64,000 nt of DNA from NCBI RefSeq assembly GCF_007923355.1, contig NZ_VOGO01000016.1:1-64000 (forward strand), in the 5' to 3' direction. The notes beneath the pieces are model-generated. The model was not told the origin of the DNA and searched no databases. It saw nothing but the letters and a program-made list of their open reading frames with translations. The translations under genes and the position numbers were made by a program. The stretch comes from Falsiphaeobacter marinintestinus. Its GTDB lineage: Bacteria; Pseudomonadota; Alphaproteobacteria; Rhodobacterales; Rhodobacteraceae. Below are positions 26,188-35,269 of the stretch, one piece after another (within the stretch, counting starts at the first letter, position 1; every line of letters begins with the position of its first letter).

Positions 26188-26826
26188 TCAGAGGGCCGCA
26201 GCTTTGGCCGGGCGCGACAGGCCGCCCAAGGCAAGGATGTGATCGACAACCGTGTCGACGCTTTGGCCGGATTTCAGCGCGGCAAAGACGAAAGGCCGTG
26301 CGCCCCGCATCCTTTTGGCGTCCCGATCCATGACGTCAAGCGAGGCGCCGACATAAGGCGCCAGATCGGTCTTGTTAATGATCAGCAGGTCCGATTTGGT
26401 GATCGCCGGGCCGCCTTTGCGCGGGATTTCCTCACCCGCAGCCGTGTCGATCACATAGAGCGTAATGTCGGCCAGTTCCGGGCTGAACGTCGCACTCAGA
26501 TTGTCGCCACCGGATTCGATCAATACGATGTCCAGATCCGGGATTTGAGCGTTCAGCTCGGCGATTGCGGCCAGATTGATCGACGCGTCTTCGCGGATGG
26601 CGGTATGCGGGCAACCGCCGGTTTCCACGCCTTTGATCCGCTCCAGCGGCAGGGCCTGCATCCGCATCAAGGCTTCGGCGTCTTCCTGCGTGTAAATATC
26701 GTTGGTGATCGCCGCGACCGAGAAATCGTTGCGCAGCGCGCGGCACAGGGCAGCCGTCAGTGTGGTTTTGCCAGCACCGACAGGGCCGCCGATTCCGATG
26801 CGCAAGGGTCCGTTGGGTGAGCTCAT
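26188..26826 (-). CDS. ureG: Urease accessory GTPase UreG
   Basis: 212 residues with P-loop [10 protein letters not shown], the metal-binding [13 protein letters not shown] (Cys-Pro-His) and the base-specificity motif INKTDLAP. UreG drives nickel delivery to apo-urease in complex with UreF and UreD. Its start overlaps the end of ureF by 4 bases. Confidence 0.98.
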   Translation of the reverse strand: MSSPNGPLRIGIGGPVGAGKTTLTAALCRALRNDFSVAAITNDIYTQEDAEALMRMQALPLERIKGVETGGCPHTAIREDASINLAAIAELNAQIPDLDIVLIESGGDNLSATFSPELADITLYVIDTAAGEEIPRKGGPAITKSDLLIINKTDLAPYVGASLDVMDRDAKRMRGARPFVFAALKSGQSVDTVVDHILALGGLSRPAKAAAL

Positions 26827-27473
26827 GACTGGAACAGCCTCGAATATTGGGTTTCATGTTTCATGGATGCGACGTCGGCCATCATGCAGGCACTGCCGAG
26901 ATCCTCAACCGTCAGCGTTTGCACATCGGCGGCCAAATCGGCGCACAACGGGGCAAGGGCGGCCAGAATGGTCTGGCCTTCGGTCTGCCCCAGAGGCACC
27001 AGCCGGATCGATGCCGAGGTCAGATTGGCGGCAAAGGCATGGGTGTACAGCAAGACCGTTTCGGGCAACGGCAGGTTCAGCATCCGCGCCGCCCAGCCCA
27101 CCGCCACCGGATAGGTATAGGCAGGCAGGGGCAGGGACCAGACGTCAGCCGTGACCCGTGCAAAAGACTGGCCTTGCTGTTCGGTTTCCAACGCGCGTTC
27201 ACGCGACGGCGCCAAAGCGCGGGCCAGATCGTCAATGTCGTGGCAGCTCTGATCATCCGGTGCGCGCCACGCCTCGGCCAGCAAAATCGCATCCGTGCGT
27301 CCGGCCCCATGGATCAGGATCTGTTCCAGCCAGGCCTGAAAGCTTGGCCCGTCATGGATCTCACCCACCTCGACCGCCCATTCCAGCCCGTGCGAATAGC
27401 TGAACGCGCCCACCGGATAGGCAGGTGACAGCCATTGCGCGAGCGTCAGAAGCGGGGCGGGGTCAATGGGCAT
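26823..27473 (-). CDS. ureF: Urease accessory protein UreF
   Basis: 216 residues from ATG 27473 ([20 protein letters not shown]), which lies inside the end of ureE; an ATG 6 bases upstream is equally possible. [20 protein letters not shown] and the all-helical composition match UreF, the gate for UreG GTPase action on the UreABC-UreD complex. Confidence 0.96.
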   Translation of the reverse strand: MPIDPAPLLTLAQWLSPAYPVGAFSYSHGLEWAVEVGEIHDGPSFQAWLEQILIHGAGRTDAILLAEAWRAPDDQSCHDIDDLARALAPSRERALETEQQGQSFARVTADVWSLPLPAYTYPVAVGWAARMLNLPLPETVLLYTHAFAANLTSASIRLVPLGQTEGQTILAALAPLCADLAADVQTLTVEDLGSACMMADVASMKHETQYSRLFQS

Positions 27474-27942
27474 GGGCATGCCCGTTGCCATGATCATGGG
27501 AATGCGTGCGCCCGTGGCCATATGCGCCGCCTTCGGGCGTGAATGGCTCAACCACCTCGCGGGTTGTTGCGCCCAGCAGCTTCAGCATGTCGCTAATGAC
27601 ATGATCGCGCTGGATCAGCAGGCGCGTGGGTTCGATCTGGCAGGGGGTGTGACGGTTGCCGACGTGCCAGGCGATGCGGATCAGATCGTCGGCCGTGACC
27701 TCAAGCAGCGGCTCGGGGGCTGCCACAATCGCGATCTCGTCGCCGTTCTCAAGGATCAGCACGCCGCCGTCATCCAGCGATGTGGTCTTGGGCAGGTCGA
27801 CAAGAACCGATCGTCCATCGTCAAGCCGCAGAACCTTGCGGCGCAGGAAACGGCCGTCATAGTCCAGAGAAACGCGCCCTACCGGCGTGGGCCGGTGGGC
27901 GTGCGCGTCGTACTTAAGGGTGGTCAGAGACGGGGTGCTCAT
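27463..27942 (-). CDS. ureE: Urease accessory nickel chaperone UreE
   Basis: 159 residues. N-terminal peptide-binding domain (RVSLDYDGRFLRRKVLRLDD), metal-binding domain with WHVGNRHTPCQIE, and a His-rich tail ([17 protein letters not shown]) typical of nickel-storing UreE. Overlaps ureF by 11 bases. Confidence 0.96.
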   Translation of the reverse strand: MSTPSLTTLKYDAHAHRPTPVGRVSLDYDGRFLRRKVLRLDDGRSVLVDLPKTTSLDDGGVLILENGDEIAIVAAPEPLLEVTADDLIRIAWHVGNRHTPCQIEPTRLLIQRDHVISDMLKLLGATTREVVEPFTPEGGAYGHGRTHSHDHGNGHAHAH

Positions 27943-27994
27943 ACGCTGCCCCCATCGTTTGCCGCATTGGCCCTGTGACGGGCCGTGCTGTTGG

Positions 27995-28219
27995 TCAGAC
28001 CCAGTAGCAGTTCTGGAACACGTAACGTGCGATATCTTCGCGCTTCAGGCCGCGTGCTTCCAGCTCGGCGTCGCTCAGTTCCATCAGAGCGTTGATCTGA
28101 CGGGCTTTGGCGCTGCTTTCGCCAAGGCGAACCAGAACCGAAAAGAACGAGTTGAAAACCCGGCTGATGCTGTCGAGAACCGATGCAGAAGCCGGAGCGT
28201 TTACAGTGGTATGTGCCAT
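27995..28219 (-). CDS. DUF1127 small protein
   Basis: 74 residues from ATG 28219 (MAHTTVNAPASASVLD); the frame continues upstream to 28285 but this start is the usual one. The C-terminus ELSDAELEARGLKREDIARY is the DUF1127 (YjiS-like) signature. Such proteins are short, basic and often stress- or nutrient-regulated; one Arg-rich class acts in RNA or phosphate responses. It sits between ureC and ureE, with 141 bases of gap to ureC, so it may have its own promoter. Confidence 0.9.
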   Translation of the reverse strand: MAHTTVNAPASASVLDSISRVFNSFFSVLVRLGESSAKARQINALMELSDAELEARGLKREDIARYVFQNCYWV

Positions 28220-28360
28220 TGGACATGTATCCTTGTTTGTACAGTCGCTCCCAATGACAGGGAAGATATGCTGCACCTGCAGCATAAACCAGACCCATGG
28301 CGGAATACCCGCTGTGCGTTTGGTGCAAGTCTAGGTCAGTCATGATTACCTTTTGGTTCC

Positions 28361-30121
28361 TCAAAACAGAAAATAGCGCTGCGCCATCGGCAGAACTTCT
28401 GCCGGTTCGCAGGTCAGCAGTTCGCCATCGGCGCGCACGTCATAGGTTTCCGGGTTCACTTCGATCTCGGGCGTGGCGTCGTTCAGGATCAGATCGGACT
28501 TGCCGATGTTGCGGGTGTTGGTCACCGCCACGGTCTGCTTGGCCAGCCCCAGCGATTTGCCGATGCCTTCGGCCTGCGCCGCCTCAGAGACGAACACCAC
28601 GGCTGAGTTTTCCACTGACCGACCAAAAGCCCCGAACATCGGGCGCGAATACACCGGTTGCGGCGTCGGGATCGACGCATTCGGGTCGCCCATCTGCGCG
28701 CAGGCGATGGTACCGCCGATCAGCACCATTTCGGGTTTCACGCCGAAAAACGCAGGGTTCCACAATACCAGATCGGCGCGCTTGCCTTCCTCGATGCTGC
28801 CGATCTCCTGGCTCATCCCGTGGGCAATCGCCGGGTTGATGGTGTATTTCGCGATGTACCGACGCACCCGGAAATTGTCGTTCTCTCCGGTTTCTTCCGC
28901 CAGCCGTCCGCGCTGTTTCTTCATCTTGTCGGCCGTCTGCCACGTGCGGATCAAAACCTCGCCGACGCGTCCCATGGCCTGACTGTCCGACGCGATGATC
29001 GAAAACGCGCCCATGTCGTGCAGGATATCTTCGGCGGCGATGGTTTCGCGCCGGATGCGGGATTCGGCAAAGGCCACGTCCTCGGGGATGGATTTGTCCA
29101 GATGATGGCAGACCATCAGCATATCCAGATGCTCTTCCAGCGTGTTCACGGTGAAGGGGCGCGTCGGGTTGGTTGACGAGGGCAGCACGTGCTGCTCACC
29201 GCAGATCTTGATGATGTCCGGTGCATGGCCGCCGCCCGCCCCTTCGGTGTGAAAGGCGTGGATGGTGCGGCCCTTCATGGCGGCCACGGTGTTTTCCACA
29301 AATCCGGATTCGTTCAGCGTATCGGTGTGGATCATCACCTGCACGTCCATCGCATCCGCAACGCTCAGACAGCAATCGATGGCTGCCGGGGTGGTGCCCC
29401 AATCCTCGTGCAACTTTAGCGAACAGGCGCCTGCCTTGACCTGTTCCTCCAAAGCGGCGGGGACCGATGCATTCCCCTTGCCTGCAAACGCCAGGTTCAT
29501 GGGGAACGCATCTGCGGCCTGCAACATACGGCCAAGGTGCCAGGCACCGGGGGTACAGGTGGTGGCCAAGGTTCCGTGGGCTGGCCCGGTGCCTCCGCCC
29601 AGCATGGTGGTCAGGCCCGAATGCAACGCGTCTTCGATCTGTTGCGGGCAGATAAAATGGATGTGGCTGTCAAACCCGCCTGCGGTCAGAATGCGCCCTT
29701 CACCGGCAATCGCTTCGGTGCCGGGACCGACGATGATATCCACGCCGGGCTGTGTATCGGGGTTGCCTGCCTTGCCGATCTTGGCAATGCGCCCGTCCTT
29801 CAGTCCGACGTCTGCCTTGTAGATGCCTGAATGATCGACGATCAGAGCGTTGGTGATGACCGTATCCACAGCCCCCGCCGCCCGCGTGGTCTGAGCCTGC
29901 CCCATCCCGTCGCGGATCACCTTGCCACCGCCAAACTTGACCTCTTCGCCATAGATCGCGGCGTTGTCCCCGCTGCCGCCTGTCGTGGCCGCTCCAACAG
30001 CCAAAGCTGTCAGATCCTTTTCGACCTCAATGATCAGGTCCGTATCGGCAAGCCGCAGCTTGTCCCCGGTGGTGGGGCCGAACATGGCCGCATAATCGGC
30101 ACGGGAAATGGTTGCGGGCAT
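28361..30121 (-). CDS. ureC: Urease alpha subunit UreC
   Basis: 586 residues. Nickel ligands HIHF (about 153-155), carbamylated Lys236 in [21 protein letters not shown], and the flap region with MVCHHLDK. The family is usually 565-572 residues. The excess is a Gly/Ala/Thr-rich insertion of about 18 residues ([18 protein letters not shown], residues 39-56) between EVEKDLT and [12 protein letters not shown]. It hydrolyses urea to ammonia and carbamate in complex with UreA and UreB. Confidence 0.98.
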   Translation of the reverse strand: MPATISRADYAAMFGPTTGDKLRLADTDLIIEVEKDLTALAVGAATTGGSGDNAAIYGEEVKFGGGKVIRDGMGQAQTTRAAGAVDTVITNALIVDHSGIYKADVGLKDGRIAKIGKAGNPDTQPGVDIIVGPGTEAIAGEGRILTAGGFDSHIHFICPQQIEDALHSGLTTMLGGGTGPAHGTLATTCTPGAWHLGRMLQAADAFPMNLAFAGKGNASVPAALEEQVKAGACSLKLHEDWGTTPAAIDCCLSVADAMDVQVMIHTDTLNESGFVENTVAAMKGRTIHAFHTEGAGGGHAPDIIKICGEQHVLPSSTNPTRPFTVNTLEEHLDMLMVCHHLDKSIPEDVAFAESRIRRETIAAEDILHDMGAFSIIASDSQAMGRVGEVLIRTWQTADKMKKQRGRLAEETGENDNFRVRRYIAKYTINPAIAHGMSQEIGSIEEGKRADLVLWNPAFFGVKPEMVLIGGTIACAQMGDPNASIPTPQPVYSRPMFGAFGRSVENSAVVFVSEAAQAEGIGKSLGLAKQTVAVTNTRNIGKSDLILNDATPEIEVNPETYDVRADGELLTCEPAEVLPMAQRYFLF

Positions 30122-30124
30122 TGA

Positions 30125-30565
30125 TCAGTCCTTGTTCAGTCCAAGTAGGGTTCGTCGGGGCGTGTCGCGATGGCGATACAGTTTGCGCGCCCACCATGCG
30201 TAGGCGAAAGTCAGCACGCCTGCGTCGATCTCGATCCGGTCCGTCAGGCGGGAACCGTTTTCTGTTTCGGTCACGGTGATGGTGTGATTCCAACTGCGCA
30301 CGCCAGAGCCGCTCTCGGTGGTCTGGGCCAACATGGTGTCGTCATCGCAGGTTAAGACCTCGATCCGATAGGGCTGGGATGGCAGGACACCATAAACTGA
30401 AACGCGCGTTTCAATCACCAGACCGGTGCGCAGACGACCATCGGGCAGTGTAGAAAACCTGATCAAAGGGGCATTCATCGTTTCAAGGTGATCCAGATTC
30501 GTTGCCAGAGCCCAAAGTTGCTTGGCCGGAACGGGGTAATCATGGGTTTCCTCTACAACTTGCAC
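30125..30565 (-). CDS. SRPBCC-fold protein in the urease operon
   Basis: 146 residues with the START/polyketide-cyclase-like pattern (QVVEETHDYPVPAKQLWALA, then alternating strands, then a C-terminal helix with FAYAWWARKLYRHRD). The fold binds small hydrophobic ligands. It lies 3 bases upstream of ureC and 5 bases after an AhpD-like gene, so it is certainly in the operon. No known urease accessory role; ligand unknown. Confidence 0.75.
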   Translation of the reverse strand: MQVVEETHDYPVPAKQLWALATNLDHLETMNAPLIRFSTLPDGRLRTGLVIETRVSVYGVLPSQPYRIEVLTCDDDTMLAQTTESGSGVRSWNHTITVTETENGSRLTDRIEIDAGVLTFAYAWWARKLYRHRDTPRRTLLGLNKD

Positions 30566-30570
30566 GCCGA

Positions 30571-30966
30571 TTACTCCTTGAACGCATCATCGACAGGCGT
30601 CTGCAGCCCAGTGACCAGCGCGTTTGTTTGAGCGGCCATGCCGATCACGGCCAGCAATTCGCCATGCATCTCGGGTGTCATGCCCTTGGCCCGCGCTGCG
30701 GCCGTGTGCGAATGCACGCAGTATTCGCAGCCATTGGCCGTTGATACCGCGACATACAGCATCTCTTTGACCAGCGGATCCAAGGCTCCGGGGGCCATCA
30801 CGACTTTCAGCCGGTCCCATGTCGCGCGCAACAGGGCCGGGTCATGCGCCAGCGAACGCCAGAAATTGTTGATGAAATCCGTCTGGCGGACTTCGCGGAT
30901 TTCGGTGAAGACGGCCAGCGCGTCTGCGCTGACCTCTTCATCCGACAAAAGCGGAACAGTTCCCAT
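30571..30966 (-). CDS. AhpD-like carboxymuconolactone decarboxylase family protein
   Basis: 131 residues. The AhpD thiol-peroxidase site is intact: Glu68, Cys80, Cys83 and His87 (EMLYVAVSTANGCEYCVHSH). The family forms trimers/hexamers and reduces peroxides or acts on thiol redox. It lies between the cyclase and the SRPBCC gene with 3 and 5 base gaps. Its place in a urease operon is unexplained. Confidence 0.85.
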   Translation of the reverse strand: MGTVPLLSDEEVSADALAVFTEIREVRQTDFINNFWRSLAHDPALLRATWDRLKVVMAPGALDPLVKEMLYVAVSTANGCEYCVHSHTAAARAKGMTPEMHGELLAVIGMAAQTNALVTGLQTPVDDAFKE

Positions 30967-30969
30967 ATC

Positions 30970-31791
30970 TTACACCATCGCAAAGATGCGTGCTGGCCCG
31001 CCCGAGCCGCCGCGATGATTGGGGGCACCGACGACCAGTGTCGCGCCCGCCGCCGGAACCTTGTCGAGCCCGGTCAGGTTTTCGATGCCATAGCGGTTGG
31101 TCGGCAACCAGGCATAATGCGTTGCGAAATCCGCCGACGGTCCGTGATCCAGTGACAGAGTGTCCACTGCAAGCGCCACGGCGCCGGTGTCTTCCATCAG
31201 CATCTTGGCGGCTTCGACATGGAAGCCGGGGAAATGCATCGCCTCATCCGCGCCGACATTGCGAAAGCCTTCACTGCCAACCTTGGGCGCCCAGCCGGAA
31301 TGCATCGCGATACAGGCCCCATCCGGGATCGGGCCGTTGGCATCGGTCCAGGCCTTGATGTCATCCGGGGTGACTTGGGCATCGGCGTTCTCGGCAGCCT
31401 TCGCCGCAATGTCGATCACCGCCAGCGGGCAGACCAGATTGGACACCGGGATCTCATCCACCGACTGACCGTCGGCCGAGAAATGCAGCGGCGCATCAAT
31501 ATGCGTGCCGGTGTGTTCATTGATCGCAAGGTTGAACAGGTTGAACCCGCTCTCCTTGAAGTTAAAGGCCTGTGTGGCCTCAAAGCCGGGCACACCGAAA
31601 TAAGTTGGGAAGTCGGCGTCCAGCACATGGGTCATGTCCACCACGCCGCCATGTCCGGCGGCCATCGCCGGAGTTGTCGCCCCAGTCGCCAAAGCGGCGG
31701 CCCCGGCGGTCGCCGCAGCAGCCGACGCAAAAAAGGCACGCCGACTTAGCATGCGGTCTTTCACGGAATTTATTACACAGATATCACACAT
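30970..31791 (-). CDS. Tat-exported cyclase family (kynurenine formamidase-like) metal hydrolase
   Basis: 273 residues from ATG 31791, 8 bases after AGGGAG; a GTG at 31800 abuts that site and is unlikely. Residues 1-46 are a Tat signal (LSRRAFF at 16-22, then an Ala-rich h-region ending AMAA), so the enzyme is probably periplasmic. The cyclase-family metal motif is intact: H93-TGTH97-ID99-APLH103. Such proteins cleave amides (N-formylkynurenine, isatin) in a Zn- or Mn-dependent way. It lies between ureB and ureC in the operon, leading a three-gene insertion. Substrate unknown. Confidence 0.88.
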   Translation of the reverse strand: MCDICVINSVKDRMLSRRAFFASAAAATAGAAALATGATTPAMAAGHGGVVDMTHVLDADFPTYFGVPGFEATQAFNFKESGFNLFNLAINEHTGTHIDAPLHFSADGQSVDEIPVSNLVCPLAVIDIAAKAAENADAQVTPDDIKAWTDANGPIPDGACIAMHSGWAPKVGSEGFRNVGADEAMHFPGFHVEAAKMLMEDTGAVALAVDTLSLDHGPSADFATHYAWLPTNRYGIENLTGLDKVPAAGATLVVGAPNHRGGSGGPARIFAMV

Positions 31792-31897
31792 AGAATTCAC
31801 TCCCTGAAGTTGTCGTTATCCTGCGCTTCGGCAGGTTTCGCCTGTTTCTGCCAAACCTGAGCGTAGCACCGGAGCGACCCTTGAGGGGTATTTTTCC

Positions 31898-32206
31898 CTA
31901 GTCGAGCGGTCCCATGACCTTTTGATTGAATCCGAACACCTGACGCGCCCCTGTCAGCGGGATCAACTGGACCTCGCGGCGCTGACCGGGTTCGAACCGC
32001 ACAGCAGTGCCCGCTGCAATGTCCAGACGGTGCCCCATCGCGGCATCACGATCAAAGTCCAGCGCGCTGTTGGATTCGGCGAAATGATAATGCGAGCCCA
32101 CTTGCACCGGGCGATCCCCGGTATTGGCGACCATCAGGGTGATTGCCACGCGCCCCGCGTTCAGGGTCAGCTCACCCTCGGCCGGAAACAGCTCTCCGGG
32201 TATCAT
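31898..32206 (-). CDS. ureB: Urease beta subunit UreB
   Basis: 102 residues opening [19 protein letters not shown], with [20 protein letters not shown] and GFNQKVMG, all diagnostic of UreB. The start codon overlaps the stop of the 56-residue small gene (ATGA). The cyclase gene follows after 106 bases. Confidence 0.97.
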   Translation of the reverse strand: MIPGELFPAEGELTLNAGRVAITLMVANTGDRPVQVGSHYHFAESNSALDFDRDAAMGHRLDIAAGTAVRFEPGQRREVQLIPLTGARQVFGFNQKVMGPLD

Positions 32207-32373
32207 TTCTTGCGCACCCGCATCAACGCAGCGGCCCCGGCGCCAATGCCGATCAGAGAAAAGCCCAGCAACAGGGTCATGCCATCCGTTTCGTGGAAAT
32301 GGGCGTGGCCAGCCGAATGGGCAAAGGCCGGTCCGGCGGTCAGGGTAGCAGGGATAAGGGCCAGTCGGGTCAT
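32203..32373 (-). CDS. Small exported or membrane protein between ureA and ureB
   Basis: 56 residues: [18 protein letters not shown], then His-rich [13 protein letters not shown], then a hydrophobic helix ([19 protein letters not shown]) and a basic end (MRVRKK). It looks like a signal sequence plus a short His cluster plus one membrane anchor. Its stop shares bases with the ureB start (ATGA), implying translational coupling. The His cluster could bind nickel near the membrane; this is inference. Similar small proteins in urease clusters may be missed by gene callers because of size. Confidence 0.75.
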   Translation of the reverse strand: MTRLALIPATLTAGPAFAHSAGHAHFHETDGMTLLLGFSLIGIGAGAAALMRVRKK

Positions 32374-32398
32374 AGCGGTGTGCTCCTTGGGATAAATG

Positions 32399-32701
32399 TC
32401 AGCGGATTGGGTTGTGGACGGTCACCAGCTTGGTTCCGTCCGGAAAGGTGGCTTCGACCTGCACTTCGTGGATCATCTCGGCCACGCCTTCCATGCATTG
32501 ATCGCGGGTGATGATCTGGGCGCCGGCCTGCATCATCTCGGCGACAGAGCGCCCGTCGCGCGCGCCTTCGACCACCGCGTCTGTGATCAAGGCAATCGCC
32601 TCGGGGTAATTCAGGCTCACGCCGCGGGCCAGCCGCTTGCGGGCCACTTCGGCGGCCATCGCAATCAGCAGTTTGTCTTTCTCGCGGGGGGTCAGTTGCA
32701 T
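32399..32701 (-). CDS. ureA: Urease gamma subunit UreA
   Basis: 100 residues: [39 protein letters not shown], and [20 protein letters not shown] are family hallmarks. It follows ureD after 2 bases. Confidence 0.98.
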   Translation of the reverse strand: MQLTPREKDKLLIAMAAEVARKRLARGVSLNYPEAIALITDAVVEGARDGRSVAEMMQAGAQIITRDQCMEGVAEMIHEVQVEATFPDGTKLVTVHNPIR

Positions 32702-32703
32702 GG

Positions 32704-33429
32704 TCAGATCATCCAGGTTCTTGGGATTTGGTCACCGCTTAACAGTTGGATCAGCGGTTGAAGGGTACGGCGCAATTCAAAGGAATCGGTCGCCAGAAGA
32801 CGGGCAAACAAAAGGCCGGTCCGGATCAGGCTGACGCCACCAGTTGCAGGCATCAATGCTTGCGCCGGGGCCAGAAAACGATCCGCATCCGGCGCGGCCA
32901 ACAGAACGCTGGCCATCGCGGCACAGTCTTTGGCGGTGGCAAGGCCACGCAGCGTTTCGGCAATCTGCCCATCCAGACGGGTACGATCGGCAAACAAAAG
33001 TCGCCCGCCCCGGTAAAGATCAACACGGTCCCGAAACGCGCCCCGCGCCACGGTTTCGCCCATCGCGACACGTCCAAACACCACGGGTTCACACATCACG
33101 AACCGGGCGGTGTCGGCCATATCAATGGTCAACTGCCGATCCAGCGCGCTGTGATCATAAAGAAGGGTTTCCTGCGGCAGCCAGTCGATTCGGGCCCCTT
33201 CATCCACTGTAAGTCTGGTCGACACACGCCCGGTTTCGCCGGGTTGCGCGCGATAGGCACGCTCGGCGGCTTGCGTGGTCAGGATCAGGTGGCAATCGGT
33301 CCGGGCATGGGCGTTAATGTCAAAGCGGTCACCGCCAGTGATACCGCCTGCCGTGTTCAGAAGCACACCTGTCATGCTGTTGCCGGACGTGCGCGGAAAC
33401 AGCACTTTCATCGACCCCTTAAGGTACAT
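32704..33429 (-). CDS. ureD: Urease accessory protein UreD (N-terminal start unclear)
   Basis: 241 residues from ATG 33429, with [24 protein letters not shown] and [17 protein letters not shown]. UreD scaffolds nickel insertion with UreF and UreG. The conserved UreD N-terminus (RARGEARLSVKARGNLTVLD) lies in the same frame upstream of this ATG. That frame is open to a TGA at 33589-33591 but has no ATG, GTG or TTG. Two ATGs at 33578 and 33581 are in another frame. The true start may be a rare codon, or there may be a one-base indel between about 33490 and 33580. First gene of the urease operon, divergent from urtA. Confidence 0.9.
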   Translation of the reverse strand: MYLKGSMKVLFPRTSGNSMTGVLLNTAGGITGGDRFDINAHARTDCHLILTTQAAERAYRAQPGETGRVSTRLTVDEGARIDWLPQETLLYDHSALDRQLTIDMADTARFVMCEPVVFGRVAMGETVARGAFRDRVDLYRGGRLLFADRTRLDGQIAETLRGLATAKDCAAMASVLLAAPDADRFLAPAQALMPATGGVSLIRTGLLFARLLATDSFELRRTLQPLIQLLSGDQIPRTWMI

Positions 33430-33939
33430 CTCGTCCAGAACCGTCAGATTGCCACGCGCCTTTACACTCAGACGCGCCTCGCCACGGGCACGGGGCTGCA
33501 GCGGGGCAACAGGCCGGGGCGTGATATGTGCGGCAATTGAAATGAAGTTCTCCGGATTCGCGCTGTGTCGATGCCCATCATTTGACCGTCAGCGGCTTCG
33601 GACAACAGAGCAACCGCCCCAAATGCCCAATCTCACGGCGCTTGCGGATTAATTATTGTGCAGTTGTGGGGTTTTCGGTCAAAATTTGTGCAAGCGATCA
33701 GTTGTTCACGGCCAATTCGGGCCGTTCGGTTGCGATCAAAGGGCCTGTCCCCCCTGAATGCACCTGCTTGATCACGTCGCCGCACTGCAGCGTGCCGGAT
33801 TGGGTGTGTGACGACCACCAGATGTGGGAATCGAAACGGCCGTCACACGGTTTGCAACTTAACGTCGCAAGACGTACCTAGGTCGGCTTTGTGTTCCGCA
33901 CAAGGTGTCCACAGCGTGCGCTTGCCCTGGAGGATCTCC
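33430..33939. promoter_or_regulatory. Divergent ureD/urtA control region
   Basis: 510 bases: 33430-33588 continues the UreD frame and the rest is non-coding. GCAC at 33782 and GTGC at 33792 are inverted half-sites (6-base spacer) that loosely resemble an NtrC box. CGTCACACGGTTTGCA at 33841-33856 matches the sigma-54 element at 9 of 12 fixed positions but lacks the GG at -24. Nitrogen control would be expected for urea genes, but these sites are weak. Confidence 0.3.
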
Positions 33940-35217
33940 ATGACTTTCACCAAAACAGCCCTGGCCGCATCGCTGGCATTCAGCGCCCTCGCGGCACCGG
34001 CCTTCGCTGAAGACCCGATCAAGGTCGGCGTCCTGCACTCGCTGTCCGGCACCATGGCCATTTCAGAAACCACTCTGAAAGACACCATGCTGATGCTGAT
34101 CGAAGAACAGAACAAAGCGGGTGGCATCAATGGCCGCATGCTGGAAGCCGTCGTGGTCGACCCGGCATCCGACTGGCCCCTGTTCGCTGAAAAGGCCCGT
34201 GAACTGCTGACCGTCGAAGATGTCGACGTGATCTTTGGATCCTGGACCTCGGTCAGCCGCAAATCGGCGCTTCCGGTTCTGGAAGAACTGAACGGCCTGA
34301 TGTTCTATCCGGTTCAATACGAAGGCGAAGAATCGTCCAAGAACGTGTTCTACACCGGCGCCGCGCCCAACCAGCAGGCGATCCCGGCCACCGACTATTT
34401 CCTGGATGAACTGGGCGTCGAGAAATTCGCGCTGCTGGGTACCGACTATGTCTATCCCCGCACCACGAACAACATCCTCGAAAGCTATCTTCAGCAAAAA
34501 GGCATCGCGGCCGAAGACATCTTCGTCAACTACACGCCATTCGGCCACTCTGACTGGTCCAAGATCGTGGCTGACGTTGTCGCGCTGGGCGCAGACGGCA
34601 AGAAAGTCGGCGTGATCAGCACCATCAACGGTGACGCGAACATCGGCTTTTATAAAGAACTGGCTGCTGCAGGCGTGTCGGCTGACGACATCCCCGTTGT
34701 TGCCTTCTCGGTTGGCGAAGAAGAACTCTCCGGTCTCGACACCACCAACCTTGTTGGCCACCTTGCTGCCTGGAACTATTTCCAGTCCGCAGACAGCGAA
34801 CTGAACGATGAATTCATCGCCAAGTGGAAAGCCTTTGCTGGCGAAGATCGTGTGACCAACGACCCGATGGAAGCCCACGTGATTGGTTTCAACATGTACG
34901 TCAAAGCGGTCGAGGCTGCGGGCACCACCGATGTCGATGCAGTGCGCGAGGCGATGTACGGTCTTGAGGTTCCAAACCTGACCGGCGGCACTGCCGTGAT
35001 GCTGCCGAACCACCACCTGGCCAAGCCGGTTCTGATTGGCGAAATCCAGGATGACGGTCAGTTCGACATCATCAGCCAGACCACCGAAGTCCCGGGCGAC
35101 GCCTGGACCGATTTCCTGCCGGAATCGGCTGTGCTCAAGTCCGATTGGAAAGAACTGGGTTGCGGTATGTACAACACCGACACCAACACCTGCGTTCAGA
35201 TCCAGTCCAACTACTGA
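33940..35217 (+). CDS. urtA: Urea ABC transporter substrate-binding protein UrtA
   Basis: 425 residues from ATG 33940, with GGAGG at 33929-33933. Signal peptide MTFTKTALAASLAFSALAAPAFA. Mature part: DPIKVGVLHSLSGTMAISE, GSWTSVSRKSALPV and YPVQYEGEESSKNV, specific to the urea/short-amide UrtA group of family I binding proteins. It is periplasmic, captures urea and hands it to UrtBC. Confidence 0.96.
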   Translation: MTFTKTALAASLAFSALAAPAFAEDPIKVGVLHSLSGTMAISETTLKDTMLMLIEEQNKAGGINGRMLEAVVVDPASDWPLFAEKARELLTVEDVDVIFGSWTSVSRKSALPVLEELNGLMFYPVQYEGEESSKNVFYTGAAPNQQAIPATDYFLDELGVEKFALLGTDYVYPRTTNNILESYLQQKGIAAEDIFVNYTPFGHSDWSKIVADVVALGADGKKVGVISTINGDANIGFYKELAAAGVSADDIPVVAFSVGEEELSGLDTTNLVGHLAAWNYFQSADSELNDEFIAKWKAFAGEDRVTNDPMEAHVIGFNMYVKAVEAAGTTDVDAVREAMYGLEVPNLTGGTAVMLPNHHLAKPVLIGEIQDDGQFDIISQTTEVPGDAWTDFLPESAVLKSDWKELGCGMYNTDTNTCVQIQSNY

Positions 35218-35226
35218 TCCAGACCC

Positions 35227-35250
35227 GAAAGGGGGCTTTGGCCCCCTTTC
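35227..35250 (+). terminator. Perfect hairpin between urtA and urtB
   Basis: GAAAGGGGGC, loop TTTG, GCCCCCTTTC: a perfect 10 bp stem starting 10 bases after the urtA stop. There is no long T-run and urtB follows 20 bases later. It most likely acts as a partial terminator or 3' stabiliser that raises UrtA above the membrane components, as seen after other binding-protein genes. Confidence 0.75.
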
Positions 35251-35269
35251 ATCCAAGGAAAACCCCAAC

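Noticed and set aside
33782-33856. NtrC box and sigma-54 promoter before urtA
   Set aside because: The NtrC half-spacing is off by one and the -24 GG is missing, so I mention them only as weak matches and do not claim nitrogen control.
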